From assembly GCA_023413135.1 (NCBI GenBank), contig JAEZQK010000070.1, positions 1-35,509 of the forward strand: DNA of 35,509 bases, given 5' to 3'. The DNA is from Bacillota bacterium. GTDB taxonomy: Bacteria; Bacillota; Clostridia; Christensenellales; Aristaeellaceae. This document shows, piece by piece, positions 1 through 7,995 of the stretch. Each line of letters opens with the position of its first letter. The first letter of the stretch is position 1. The notes under the pieces were generated by a model. That model did not search any database, had not been told where the DNA came from, and saw nothing but the letters and a program-made list of their open reading frames with translations. The position numbers and the translations under genes were made by a program.

Positions 1-9
1 AACGTTTCC

Positions 10-43
10 GGGGGGGGGGGGTGCTGCCCCCCGCCCCTACGGC
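10..43. repeat. GC-rich REP-like sequence with a 12-G run
   Basis: A run of twelve G (10-21) is followed by TGCTG and a C-rich arm ending in CGCCCCTAC. The arms can fold back on each other. The right arm resembles the ends of the GC-rich elements at 5041-5064 and 5426-5451. It lies at the window edge, and a homopolymer this long is prone to sequencing error, so the exact length should not be trusted. Confidence 0.35.
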
Positions 44-333
44 GTTCAGGCAAAGGTGAATGGGTTTTCCAAGCAATCACAATCCCCGTGATTCTGTAGT
101 TGACAAACCAATAGCTCATAGGATAAAGGCGGCCTCCGCGCAATCCTGGCCAGGAGAAATCCACATGTTAATCTTGCATATTATTTATACTAGCATTATG
201 TTTTGACATTGAAAGCAAATGTATGCCGAAGAGAGGCAAACCGGAAAAACAACCGGAAATATGCTCATCCATGAAATAGTTTGATCATTTTAATCCCTTT
301 CAACCCAAAAGAGTTCAACGTTCGCGCAACATA
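44..333. other. Non-coding stretch upstream of the first importer operon
   Basis: No plausible gene is seen on either strand. The stretch becomes AT-rich towards its right end. It contains TTTGATCATTT at 280-290, which differs by one base from the reverse complement of a sequence in the control region of the DeoR-type regulator (7084-7094), so it may hold an operator. Nothing else was recognised. Confidence 0.5.
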
Positions 334-363
334 TTGACAAAGTCGCATGATGGTTAATATACT
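334..363 (+). promoter_or_regulatory. Sigma-A promoter of the first CUT1 importer operon
   Basis: A perfect -35 TTGACA (334-339) is separated by 18 bases from TATACT (358-363). Transcription would start near 370, giving a leader of about 54 nt to the ATG at 424. The candidate operator at 280-290 lies about 45 bases upstream of the -35 box. Confidence 0.65.
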
Positions 364-423
364 AAGGTTAAATCAGCGATCGTCATATATATCATTTTTT
401 CCCTTATGAAAGGAGCTTCCCAG

Positions 424-1479
424 ATGGCGGAAATCCGTTTCAGCAAGGTATGCAAGTCCTTTGGCACCACCAAAGTGATCCAGGATTTGGATCTAACGAT
501 CCAGGATGGTACATTTACCGTGCTGGTGGGGGCTTCCGGCTGCGGGAAAACAACGCTGCTGCGAATGATCGCGGGGATCGGGCCCGCCACATCGGGACAA
601 GTGTTTCTGGATGGCAAGGACATTACGGACCTTACACCCAGCAAGCGGGACATCGCCATGGTATTTCAAAACTACGCCATCTACCCCACCATGACCGTGC
701 GGGAGAATATTGAATTCGGCTTAAAAAACAACAAGGTGCCCAAGGCGGAGCGGGAGAAGCTTGTCAGGGAGTATTCCGCCATTGTGGGTCTGAGCGAATA
801 TCTGGACCGCAAGCCCTCCACGCTTTCGGGCGGTCAACGCCAGCGGGTGGCGCTGGCCCGGGCCATGGTCAAAAGGCCAAAGGTCTTTTTGATGGATGAG
901 CCGCTGTCCAACCTGGATGCAAAGCTTCGGGTGGCCATGCGCACAGAACTGATCGAGCTGCACAACCGCATGAACACCACCTTTGTATACGTCACCCACG
1001 ATCAGGTGGAAGCCATGTCCATGGCGGACGTCATCGTATTGATGGATAAGGGGCGCATCCAGCAGGAAGCATCCCCCGAGGTGATTTACAACGATCCCAA
1101 CAACGTATTCACCGCCCAATTCATCGGCACGCCGCCCATGAATATCCTTCCGCTTAACAATGGCATACAGCTGGGATACCGGCCGGAAAAGGTACTGCTG
1201 TCGTATGAACCGCAGCCCGCTTTCTACTGCCGCAGGGGAACGATCGTCACCAGGGAGATGCTGGGCTCCGAAACGCTGTACAAGGTGCGCCTCGATCAGA
1301 AGAGCATTATGGTAAAAAGCACCACCGAATCTTTCCATGGGGATGATACGGTGCATGTGCAGGTAAAGGAGAGCGATCTATACTTCTTTGGCACGGACGG
1401 AGAGCGTATCCGCCAAAAGGATTCGCAGGAATACGGCGCCTATCTTCGCATGGCGGGAGGGCTGGCAGATGGCGAGTAA
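424..1479 (+). CDS. CUT1-family ABC transporter ATP-binding protein (MsmK/UgpC/MalK type)
   Basis: This is the cytoplasmic ATPase (351 aa) that powers sugar or polyol import. Visible motifs are Walker A GASGCGKTT (36-44), Q-loop Q82, signature LSGGQ (134-138), Walker B VFLMDE (154-159) and switch His192. A C-terminal TOBE-like domain follows (about 230-340) and is slightly short for the family. An in-frame ATG exists at 406, but AAAGGAG (409-415) sits 8 nt before the ATG at 424, so 424 is the start. It is the first gene of a four-gene operon and overlaps the next permease by 11 bases. It is the only CUT1-type ATPase in the window, so it may also serve the second CUT1 importer (9934-13160), as MsmK does for several importers in other Gram-positive bacteria. 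The substrate cannot be read from this subunit. Confidence 0.93.
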   Translation: MAEIRFSKVCKSFGTTKVIQDLDLTIQDGTFTVLVGASGCGKTTLLRMIAGIGPATSGQVFLDGKDITDLTPSKRDIAMVFQNYAIYPTMTVRENIEFGLKNNKVPKAEREKLVREYSAIVGLSEYLDRKPSTLSGGQRQRVALARAMVKRPKVFLMDEPLSNLDAKLRVAMRTELIELHNRMNTTFVYVTHDQVEAMSMADVIVLMDKGRIQQEASPEVIYNDPNNVFTAQFIGTPPMNILPLNNGIQLGYRPEKVLLSYEPQPAFYCRRGTIVTREMLGSETLYKVRLDQKSIMVKSTTESFHGDDTVHVQVKESDLYFFGTDGERIRQKDSQEYGAYLRMAGGLADGE

Positions 1480-2575
1480 GGCAAGGGGCCTGAAGCTTCC
1501 GGCAGCCATCGGCGCCATCCTGGGCATGGCGCTGATCCTGCTGGGCTTTCTTGGAAACAAGATGGCCGCCGACAAGGTGAAGCTGACGGGCTGGTTTGTT
1601 GATTTGCTGAAAGCCGACGGCACCGGCCTGATGATCGCCGGAGGCGTGCTGACCCTCGTTTGCATCATCATCGGCAATTGGGCGGAAATGGGCCAAATGA
1701 AGCTTGGCTATTTCTTCCCCTACCTGCTGGTGATCCCCACCATGGTCTTCCTGATTTTATTTGTACTATACCCCATGCTCCACCTGATCTATTTGAGCCT
1801 GTTCACCGGAAATGTCATGAATCCCACCAAATCCTTCGTGGGGCTGAAAAATTACAACACCGTTTTCTTTGTGAAAAAAGACTTTTTAACAGCTCTGCAA
1901 AACACGGCCGTGTATACCGCCGCCGTGGTGGTGCTTTTGATCTTCTTCGCCGTCATCTTTGCTTTGTGGATGTACAAGGACAGGAAGATCAACCGTTTTG
2001 CCCAGACCGCCTTTTTCACGCCGCATTTGATCGCTTCCGTCACCGTTGCCTTCGTCTTTCAGTGGCTGATGGATGAAAACACCTACGGCCTGTTCAACAC
2101 CATTCTTACCACCTTCGGCCTGCCAAGGCTCAGGTGGCTGAACTCCTCGGACACAGCAATGGCCTCCATCATCTTCGTGAGCGTATGGAAATCCATTGGC
2201 TACTACGCACTGGTGGTTTTGGCCGCCCTCAAGTCGATCCCCACGGAGATATACGAAGCGGCGGAGCTGGACAATACACCCAAGATCAAGTGCTTTTTCA
2301 AAATCACGCTGCCGCTATTATCCCCCCAGCTTTTTTTCCTGCTGATCACCATCACCATCGGCTCCTTCAAGGTGTTCGACACCATCAATATCATGACGGC
2401 CGGCGGCCCCGGCGACGCTACCGAGGTGGTGGCGCGGTATATCTATGACTACGCCTTTATCCGCACCAACACCCTGGGCATCGGCGCCACAGCCGGCGTG
2501 GTGCTGATGGTAGTTTTGATGCTATTGACGCTGGTCTATTTCCGCGGCCTGGAACGCAAGGTCCACTACCAATAA
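1469..2575 (+). CDS. CUT1 ABC transporter permease (MalF/UgpA type) with an N-terminal extension
   Basis: This is an integral membrane subunit of the importer, 368 aa from the ATG at 1469. GGGAGGG just upstream supports this start, and the gene overlaps the ATPase stop by 11 bases. The conserved MetI-type core starts near residue 80. The EAA loop that contacts the ATPase reads EIYEAAELDN and continues to a conserved LPLLSP. Typical UgpA-type subunits are about 290-300 aa. This one has about 75 extra N-terminal residues with two hydrophobic segments (about 10-29 and 52-70), so roughly eight membrane spans, a topology known from MalF. It pairs with the permease at 2595. Confidence 0.92.
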   Translation: MASKARGLKLPAAIGAILGMALILLGFLGNKMAADKVKLTGWFVDLLKADGTGLMIAGGVLTLVCIIIGNWAEMGQMKLGYFFPYLLVIPTMVFLILFVLYPMLHLIYLSLFTGNVMNPTKSFVGLKNYNTVFFVKKDFLTALQNTAVYTAAVVVLLIFFAVIFALWMYKDRKINRFAQTAFFTPHLIASVTVAFVFQWLMDENTYGLFNTILTTFGLPRLRWLNSSDTAMASIIFVSVWKSIGYYALVVLAALKSIPTEIYEAAELDNTPKIKCFFKITLPLLSPQLFFLLITITIGSFKVFDTINIMTAGGPGDATEVVARYIYDYAFIRTNTLGIGATAGVVLMVVLMLLTLVYFRGLERKVHYQ

Positions 2576-2594
2576 AAGGGGGGGAGGGAAACGC

Positions 2595-3467
2595 ATGTCC
2601 ATGCAAGGCTACCTTGAAAAGCAGCAATGGAAGCGCCGCCTGCGCAACTATCTTCCCCGCCTGCCCGGAGACATACTCAAGCTGGCGGTGGTGATCTGCT
2701 TCCTGTTCCCCTTTTATTGGATGCTGATCACTTCCTTTAAAAGCTATAGCGAGGCCATCCGGACGCCGCCCTCCTTTTGGCCTATCGATTTCACCTTTGA
2801 AGCCTATAATACCATCTTTACCCGCATGAATATCAACATGATGCGCTATGCCGTAAACAGCGTAGTGGTCACCATGGCCGTCATCGTCATCCAGCTTACC
2901 GTCATGGTGCCGGCCGCCTACGCCTTTGCCAAGTTCAGGTTTTTCGGCAAGGGGCTGCTGTTCGGTTTCGTGCTGGTGGCATTCATGATCCCCACCCAGG
3001 TCACCTTTATTACGGTATACCTGACCATGTCGGACTGGGGCATGATCAAAACGCTCTGGCCCCAGATACTGCCTTTCGGTGCCAATGCCTTTGGCATCTT
3101 CCTTTTGCGCCAGGGCTTCATGCAGGTGCCCGACGAATTGATCGAATGCGCCAAGCTGGACAATGCCGGCCAATTCAAGATCATGACCCGCATCATGCTG
3201 CCCATGTCCATGTCCAGCATCATCACCATCGCGCTGTTCTCCTTTGTCAGCACCTGGAACGCCTATTTCTGGCCGCTGGTGATGACCAATACCGAGGAGG
3301 TCCGCCCGCTGACCATGGCCATTGAAAAGATCAAGGCCGAGGAACTGGGCGTGATATGGACTACCATCATGGCCGGCAACATGCTCCTGGTGATCCCCGT
3401 GGTGATCATCTTCCTGTTCGCCAGCAAAAAGATCATCCAGGCCTTTGCCTACAAGGGTGTCAAATGA
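2595..3467 (+). CDS. CUT1 ABC transporter permease (MalG/UgpE type)
   Basis: This is the second membrane subunit of the importer, 290 aa. It has about six hydrophobic spans, the first near residues 29-48. Its EAA loop reads ELIECAKLDNAG and is followed by a conserved LPMSMS. A GGGGAGGG ribosome-binding site lies 6 nt before the ATG at 2595. A second in-frame ATG at 2601 is possible but would bring no better site. The length is normal for MalG-type proteins. It lies 19 nt after the first permease and before the binding protein, completing the canonical heterodimer. Confidence 0.93.
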   Translation: MSMQGYLEKQQWKRRLRNYLPRLPGDILKLAVVICFLFPFYWMLITSFKSYSEAIRTPPSFWPIDFTFEAYNTIFTRMNINMMRYAVNSVVVTMAVIVIQLTVMVPAAYAFAKFRFFGKGLLFGFVLVAFMIPTQVTFITVYLTMSDWGMIKTLWPQILPFGANAFGIFLLRQGFMQVPDELIECAKLDNAGQFKIMTRIMLPMSMSSIITIALFSFVSTWNAYFWPLVMTNTEEVRPLTMAIEKIKAEELGVIWTTIMAGNMLLVIPVVIIFLFASKKIIQAFAYKGVK

Positions 3468-3524
3468 TTCGAAGCAGGCCTGCGCCTGTGGGAAAATAAT
3501 CACTATCAAAGGAGGATTCTTGTC

Positions 3525-4823
3525 ATGCGGAAACTGCTTGCATTGCTGCTGGCCACGGTCCTGATGCTTTCCCTCGTTCCGGCTGCCCTGGCCCAGGGCG
3601 CCGCTCCCATCACCATCGAGCTGTGGCACACCCGCGGCTCCGGCGCCAATGCCGAAGCCATGACCACCCAGGTGAAAACCTTCAACGAAACCGTCGGCAA
3701 GGAAAAGGGCATTCAAGTGGTAGACACCTTCCAGGGCGGCTACGTAGACGCGCTGACCAAGTACATGAACGCTGTGGCCGCCGGTGAACCGCCGGAGCTG
3801 GTGGTTCTGGAACGCGCCGCCGGCGTGCCCGTTATGGCAGAGGAAGGCGTATTGGCCGACCTGACCCCCTATGTTGAGGCTTCGGGGCTGGACATGGACA
3901 ATTTCGCACAGATTTTGCTGGCCTATTCCTATGACTCTGAAGGCAAGCTGATCGCATTGCCCTATATCCGTTCCACCCCCGTCCTGTATTACAACAAGAC
4001 CATGCTTGACGCGGCAGGCCTGACTGCCCCCGCCACCATCGATGAGATGATCGAAGCAGGCCGCAAGCTGTATAAAAAAGATGAAGCTACCGGCGAAGCC
4101 CAGGTATACGGCTTTGAACTGCACAACGATCCCGCCTGGTTCCTGCAGAATTGGCTGGTGCAGCTTGGCTCCAACATGTTCAGCGAGGACGGGCTCACCG
4201 TGCCCGCGCTGGAGGACGGCACCATGCTGAAAGTGTTCACCGCCTGGCGTTCCTGGGTGGACGAGGGCTGGTGCGCTCCCTTCGTTTCCACCAATGCCAC
4301 CGATGTGATGACCGAGCTGTTCATGAACAACAAGCTGGGCATGTTCTTCCAGTCCTCCGGGTCAATGGCCAATATCCTCAAGCAGGCCGAGGCTGCCGGC
4401 ATCGAAGTGGGCGTATCCTTCCTGCCCACCTGGGATAAACCCGCGGCACCCACCGGCGGCGGAAACATCTCCATCATTGAGCGCGGCAACAGCAAGGAAG
4501 CCATCGATGCCGCCTGGGAATTCATGTACTTCCTCATGAGTAACGAGCAGGTGGCCTATAACTCCATCACCTCCGGCTATCTGCCCACCACCAAGACCTC
4601 CGTGGAAACCCAGGCCATGAAGGACCATTGGGCCGCCCGTCCCCAGTACAAGGTGCCCTTCGAGCAGTTGAACATCGCCCAGGAGATTCCCTACAGCCCC
4701 TACAAGTCGGATGTGGAGACCGCCTGGCGCCAGGTTTGCTCGCTGCTGATTCAGGACAGGAGCATCGATGCCCAGCAGGCGGTTGACCAGCTAGCCGAGG
4801 AATGCTCCGTCATCCTGCCCTGA
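3525..4823 (+). CDS. Extracellular solute-binding protein, family 1 (UgpB/MalE-like)
   Basis: This is the substrate-capturing subunit of the first importer, 432 aa. It has a clear signal peptide: MRK, a leucine-rich core (about 4-20) and a probable signal peptidase I site after ALA near residue 23. There is no lipobox cysteine, so it is not an obvious lipoprotein. The mature part has the family 1 pattern: TIELWHTRGSG at its start, the segment GEPPELVVLERA, and later the YLPTTK and EVAYN-like regions. A strong AGGAGG site precedes the ATG. It is last in the operon, 57 nt after the permease, and is followed by a hairpin terminator. The ligand is probably a glycerol-phosphate, polyol or oligosaccharide, since the nearest enzyme gene is a glycerol-1-phosphate dehydrogenase. 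That is inference from location only. Confidence 0.92.
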   Translation: MRKLLALLLATVLMLSLVPAALAQGAAPITIELWHTRGSGANAEAMTTQVKTFNETVGKEKGIQVVDTFQGGYVDALTKYMNAVAAGEPPELVVLERAAGVPVMAEEGVLADLTPYVEASGLDMDNFAQILLAYSYDSEGKLIALPYIRSTPVLYYNKTMLDAAGLTAPATIDEMIEAGRKLYKKDEATGEAQVYGFELHNDPAWFLQNWLVQLGSNMFSEDGLTVPALEDGTMLKVFTAWRSWVDEGWCAPFVSTNATDVMTELFMNNKLGMFFQSSGSMANILKQAEAAGIEVGVSFLPTWDKPAAPTGGGNISIIERGNSKEAIDAAWEFMYFLMSNEQVAYNSITSGYLPTTKTSVETQAMKDHWAARPQYKVPFEQLNIAQEIPYSPYKSDVETAWRQVCSLLIQDRSIDAQQAVDQLAEECSVILP

Positions 4824-4851
4824 TAGGCCATACAGCAATTACCGGTTTAAT

Positions 4852-4884
4852 AAAGGACCCGCCTCTTTCGGGGTAGGTCCTTTT
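4852..4884 (+). terminator. Intrinsic terminator of the first importer operon
   Basis: The arms AAAGGACC (4852-4859) and GGTCCTTT (4876-4883) form the outer stem. The interior pairs partly and the hairpin ends in a T run. It lies 28 nt after the stop of the binding-protein gene. Confidence 0.85.
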
Positions 4885-4975
4885 CCATATCATGTTAAGA
4901 AACGAAGTAATACTGCACTGAAAACAAAGAGTGAACACAAATGCTTTGATGAATATGAATGCGCCGTTGACGATG

Positions 4976-5064
4976 TAGGGCGGGTCGGGCGTTCGCTGCA
5001 AGTGCCGGTGTCATGCGGCTTGGCAAATATGCATGATGCCGGCGGGAGCAAGCCCCCTCCCTAC
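4976..5064. repeat. Interspersed element bounded by GTAGGGCGGG-type inverted ends
   Basis: The left end reads GTAGGGCGGG and the right end CCCTCCCTAC, which are imperfect inverted repeats about 90 bp apart. The right end (5041-5064) matches the element at 5428-5451 at 23 of 24 positions. This suggests a non-autonomous repeat family. No coding sequence is present. Confidence 0.45.
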
Positions 5065-5149
5065 TGTTGCATGTGGATTGCTCCGATTCCTCCAAGAATA
5101 CAGGCATCATCGCAATAATGATTTGAAATGGTATGAAGCGAGCATGCAG

Positions 5150-5273
5150 AGGCTTCCCCTAGAGGGGAAGCTGTCGACGAAGTCGACTGATGAGGTGTTA
5201 ATGGCTAAGCAGATATTCGCGGTAAAACACCTCATCCGGCGCTGCGCGCCACCTTCCCCTCAAGGGAAAGGCT
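5150..5273. repeat. MITE-like palindromic element, about 124 bp
   Basis: The left arm begins AGGCTTCCCCT and runs through TGATGAGGTGTT. The right arm is roughly its reverse complement, from AACACCTCATC to GGGAAAGGCT. The arms of about 45 bp are imperfectly inverted around a short AT-rich middle. Each arm also contains a smaller palindrome (for example CCCCTAGAGGGG at the left). No transposase lies nearby. From memory, similar small elements are common between genes in Clostridia, but that was not checked. Confidence 0.6.
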
Positions 5274-5425
5274 CAAAATGTGCATCCTGCAGGCATTTTC
5301 ACGCCTTGGTGTGATGCTTGCATCATGGGTATCTGTTCCAAAACATAAATACACCGATGGGTCCAGCGAGGGCGCGGGCGGGCTTTCGCCGCATATAGCA
5401 CCATGTATATCCGACCTATGTATGA

Positions 5426-5451
5426 TAGGGCGGGAGCAAGCCCCCGCCCTA
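5426..5451. repeat. Short GC-rich hairpin element
   Basis: TAGGGCGGG (5426-5434) and CCCGCCCTA (5443-5451) form a perfect 9-bp stem around AGCAAGCC. The sequence matches the right end of the element at 4976-5064 with one difference in 24 bases. No T run follows, and it is over 160 bp from a gene end, so it is better seen as a repeat than as a terminator. Confidence 0.55.
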
Positions 5452-5617
5452 CGTTTATTCTGTGATGTCACGGTTCGTGTCCTAAGGTATCGAAAACGAT
5501 GCATAAAAGCTTTGATCTGATGTAAAAAGCCGCAACGTTTATCGCGTCCTCTATATACCCAAAGCCAATGCCTTCGGGCGGCAGATCAAGTGCCCTTACG
5601 CCACGTATGCCTGCTTA

Positions 5618-6961
5618 TCAAACAGGCAGCTGCGTTTCATGCAGCAAGCCCAAGTCCCACAGGAGCGAACTGGTCAGATATTTATCGCGCACGTCACGGG
5701 AGCCGATAAAGGCTGCGTACACGTCCTCCCTGCCGACGCCGATATCCGCAGGCTCCATAGGCATATTGAGGCTGCGCATCAAGCCCGCCACCTCCTGCGT
5801 GGGAGGCAATTCCCGGGCGATGATGGCCTGAATCTCATCCCAATGTGCAAGGATGTTGTTCAGCCTCGTTTGATGTCGGTCCGGATCGTTCTTGTGGTAG
5901 CTTGCATGCTCACTGGAAATGACGACCTCGGCAGCCTTCCCGAAGATGGAGCGCATTTGTTTTTCCCAGGCGTCCTTATCAAAGGAAGCCATGAAGGCTT
6001 CCGCCTTGCGCCGGACGGGCTGAATCTTGCGGATATCATCATACAGCCGCAGCGTCAGGTATGTGCCGATGCCCACCTGGATCCCGTGAAGATCGCTGTG
6101 CTGCCCCCGGTCCAGGGCCATCATCTCCCAAAGATGGGAGAAGTAGTGCTCCAGCCCGGAGGCCGGGCGGGAGATGCGGGCAAAGCTCATGGCGATGCCC
6201 GAGAGCGTCAGCCCCTCCGTGACCGCCTGGATGGCGGCGGGATCCCGGCTTTTAAGACCCTGCGCGGCATCCACGCATTTTTTCAAAGACTGCCGCACCA
6301 GGCCGGCTACATTCTCACAATAATACTCCCCGGTTACCAGATGGGAAATGCCCCATTCGCAGATAGAAATATATTTGGCCAGCATATCTCCAAGCCCGGC
6401 CCACAGCATGCGCATCGGCGCATCCTTTAGAATGTCGGTATCGGCGATAATAGCCGCCGGGCAGGCATTGTAGAGCGTTACCTTCACCCGTTTTTGGATC
6501 ATGGAGGAGGAATTGGACGCATACCCGTCCATGGAGGGGGCGGTGGCCACCACCATGCTCCTAAGCCCGGCAGCATGGGCCAGCACCTTGCAGCTGTCAT
6601 TGATTACGCCGGACCCGATGGCAAGCACCACGTCGCAGCTTGGATCAAAAGCCATGCACAGCGCGCCCACCGTATGCTCATCCGGTTCCAGCATATCACC
6701 CTCCAGAAGGCTGAGCACATAAGGAATGCCGGCTGCCTGAAGAACCGGCTCCACGCGGCCCCACGCCGCCTGATACGTGTTTTTGTCGCAGACGATAAAG
6801 GGCTTGTGCACATTCAGCCGGTTCAGCGCTTCCGGAAGGAAGCGTACCGCGCCGGCTTCGATTTTCAGGTATTGAAGATCCGTCTGGTGGTGATGGCCGC
6901 ACCCGCAGGCATGGCCGCCCTGTGCAAGCAGTTGTTCAAAGGACATAGCGGAAAAGTTCAT
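5618..6961 (-). CDS. sn-glycerol-1-phosphate dehydrogenase family protein (AraM/EgsA-like)
   Basis: This is a predicted cytoplasmic NAD(P)-dependent dehydrogenase of 447 aa. Family members interconvert dihydroxyacetone phosphate and sn-glycerol-1-phosphate, using a divalent metal. Visible motifs are the nucleotide-binding GSG (116-118) with GVINDSCK after it, TAPSMDG (140-146), and the probable metal ligands Asp192 (GLGDML), His272 (SGLEHYFSH) and His292 (LHG). These fit AraM/EgsA better than generic iron alcohol dehydrogenases. The first 30 residues carry a Cys/His cluster, CGCGHHH (19-25), of unknown role. AAGGA lies 8 nt before the ATG at 6961, so a longer in-frame start at 7000 was not used. 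The gene is divergent from the DeoR regulator and convergent with the first importer. A sugar-phosphate or polyol dehydrogenase role is the alternative. Confidence 0.82.
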   Translation of the reverse strand: MNFSAMSFEQLLAQGGHACGCGHHHQTDLQYLKIEAGAVRFLPEALNRLNVHKPFIVCDKNTYQAAWGRVEPVLQAAGIPYVLSLLEGDMLEPDEHTVGALCMAFDPSCDVVLAIGSGVINDSCKVLAHAAGLRSMVVATAPSMDGYASNSSSMIQKRVKVTLYNACPAAIIADTDILKDAPMRMLWAGLGDMLAKYISICEWGISHLVTGEYYCENVAGLVRQSLKKCVDAAQGLKSRDPAAIQAVTEGLTLSGIAMSFARISRPASGLEHYFSHLWEMMALDRGQHSDLHGIQVGIGTYLTLRLYDDIRKIQPVRRKAEAFMASFDKDAWEKQMRSIFGKAAEVVISSEHASYHKNDPDRHQTRLNNILAHWDEIQAIIARELPPTQEVAGLMRSLNMPMEPADIGVGREDVYAAFIGSRDVRDKYLTSSLLWDLGLLHETQLPV

Positions 6962-7011
6962 AATCTGGTTCCTTCTTTTTAATAATAAATCTTGGTGCAA
7001 GTCGTATGTTC

Positions 7012-7041
7012 ATTGTATAGGGTTCAAAACCACTTTGTCAA
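7012..7041 (-). promoter_or_regulatory. Promoter of the glycerol-1-phosphate dehydrogenase-like gene
   Basis: Read on the minus strand, a perfect TTGACA (7041-7036) is followed either by TATACA after 16 bases or by TACAAT after 18 bases. Either gives a good sigma-A promoter with a leader of about 45 nt to the ATG at 6961. Confidence 0.6.
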
Positions 7042-7069
7042 CCGATGTCATTTTGAATGGCAAATAATC

Positions 7070-7103
7070 ATGATATTATGCATAAACGATCAAACATTAT
7101 CAT
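7070..7103. promoter_or_regulatory. Candidate operator between the divergent dehydrogenase and DeoR genes
   Basis: ATGATATTATG (7070-7080) and CATTATCAT (7095-7103) are imperfect inverted arms. Between them lies AAACGATCAAA (7084-7094), whose reverse complement differs by one base from 280-290 in the first operon's control region. DeoR-family repressors often bind such sites and regulate themselves. No direct proof exists here. Confidence 0.3.
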
Positions 7104-7111
7104 CAATCTAT

Positions 7112-7139
7112 TTGCTTTTCCTTAAGTGTTCAGTATAAT
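7112..7139 (+). promoter_or_regulatory. Possible promoter of the DeoR-type regulator
   Basis: TTGCTT (7112-7117) and a perfect TATAAT (7134-7139) are 16 bases apart. The start point would fall near 7146, leaving a leader of only about 13 nt that barely includes the ribosome-binding site. A second promoter further upstream is therefore possible. Confidence 0.4.
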
Positions 7140-7158
7140 AGAAGCGAGGTGAAGCGGT

Positions 7159-7896
7159 ATGTTTGGCGTGGAGCGGTATGAAAAAATATTGGAGATGCTT
7201 CAGGGCGACCGGGCGACATCCGTAAAAAAGCTGGCAAAATCATTGTATGTCAGCGAAGCGACCGTTCGCAGGGATCTGGAGTCACTGGAGAAAAACGGCC
7301 TGATCAAGCGGATCTATGGCGGCGCGATGCTGATTAAATCCAACAAGGACGTGCCGCTGTACATGCGCGAAAGTGAGCAAACTGAAGCAAAGAATATCAT
7401 CGGAAAAAAAGCCGCTGCGCTGGTGAAGGAAAACGACGTGATTATGATCGACGCCTCCTCCACCGCATACAGCGTCATCCCATACCTTACGGGCTTTACC
7501 AACCTGCTGGCCATCACCAGCGGCTTGAAAGCCGCCATGGCGCTGGGGGAAAAGCATATCAAAACCCTGGTCACCGGCGGCGTGATGATCGACAACTCCT
7601 ATTCCTTTATCGGCAGGCATGCGGAGCACCTGATCGAAAACATAAACGCCGATCTTTTTTTCTTCTCCTGCCGGGGCATTACCACGGACGGACGGCTCAC
7701 CGATTCCTCCATGGAGGAGTCGCAAATGCGCCAGCTTATGTTCAAGCATGCCAAGCGGAAGATCTTTCTGGCCGCCTCCAGCAAGATCGGCCGGGAGTTC
7801 TTTTATACCTTGTGCCCTATTGACGATGTGGATGATATGATCTGCGAAACTGAAGAAATCCCCGAGGACTGGAGAAGACGGATGCGCAAGGGATAG
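7159..7896 (+). CDS. DeoR/GlpR-family transcriptional regulator
   Basis: This is a 245-aa repressor-type regulator. The N-terminal winged helix-turn-helix (about 6-60) includes TSVKKLAKSLYVSEATVRRD followed by a short basic wing with YGGA, the hallmark of the family. The C-terminal part (about 75-235) is the DeoR effector domain, a sugar-phosphate-isomerase-like fold, with IMIDASSTAY, ITSGLKAA and FFSCRGIT. Such proteins usually bind a sugar phosphate. GAGGTGA lies 7 nt before the ATG. Being divergent from the dehydrogenase suggests it controls that gene and itself. A shared 11-base sequence suggests it may also control the importer at 424-4823. Its effector is unknown. Confidence 0.88.
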   Translation: MFGVERYEKILEMLQGDRATSVKKLAKSLYVSEATVRRDLESLEKNGLIKRIYGGAMLIKSNKDVPLYMRESEQTEAKNIIGKKAAALVKENDVIMIDASSTAYSVIPYLTGFTNLLAITSGLKAAMALGEKHIKTLVTGGVMIDNSYSFIGRHAEHLIENINADLFFFSCRGITTDGRLTDSSMEESQMRQLMFKHAKRKIFLAASSKIGREFFYTLCPIDDVDDMICETEEIPEDWRRRMRKG

Positions 7897-7995
7897 CAAT
7901 GTATCCGGTGTGCAGCAACCAAGGATCATTCAGTAGCATAAACAACCCATTTTGCCTACTATTCCTGCCATTCGCAACACACAGCGGCTACTCCT

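Larger units (their letters stand above)
4885..5617. other. Long gene-free interval holding several repeats
   Basis: No convincing gene lies between the first operon and the convergent dehydrogenase gene. Short open frames exist but have no ribosome-binding site and run through palindromes. Three repeats are listed separately (4976-5064, 5150-5273, 5426-5451). The remainder (about 5274-5425 and 5452-5617) shows nothing recognisable. Confidence 0.6.

Noticed and set aside
406..423. ATG at 406 as start of the first ATPase
   Set aside because: The ribosome-binding site AAAGGAG lies inside this extension and is properly spaced for the ATG at 424.
2457..4124. Long open frame (555 codons) on the minus strand opposite the permease and binding-protein genes
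   Set aside because: It is antisense to two well-supported genes, is His/Gly/Gln-rich as expected for a GC-biased shadow, and has no ribosome-binding site or known motif.
5033..5520. Several short frames (80-93 codons) in the gene-free interval
   Set aside because: They cross the MITE-like element and the GC-rich hairpins and have no ribosome-binding site.
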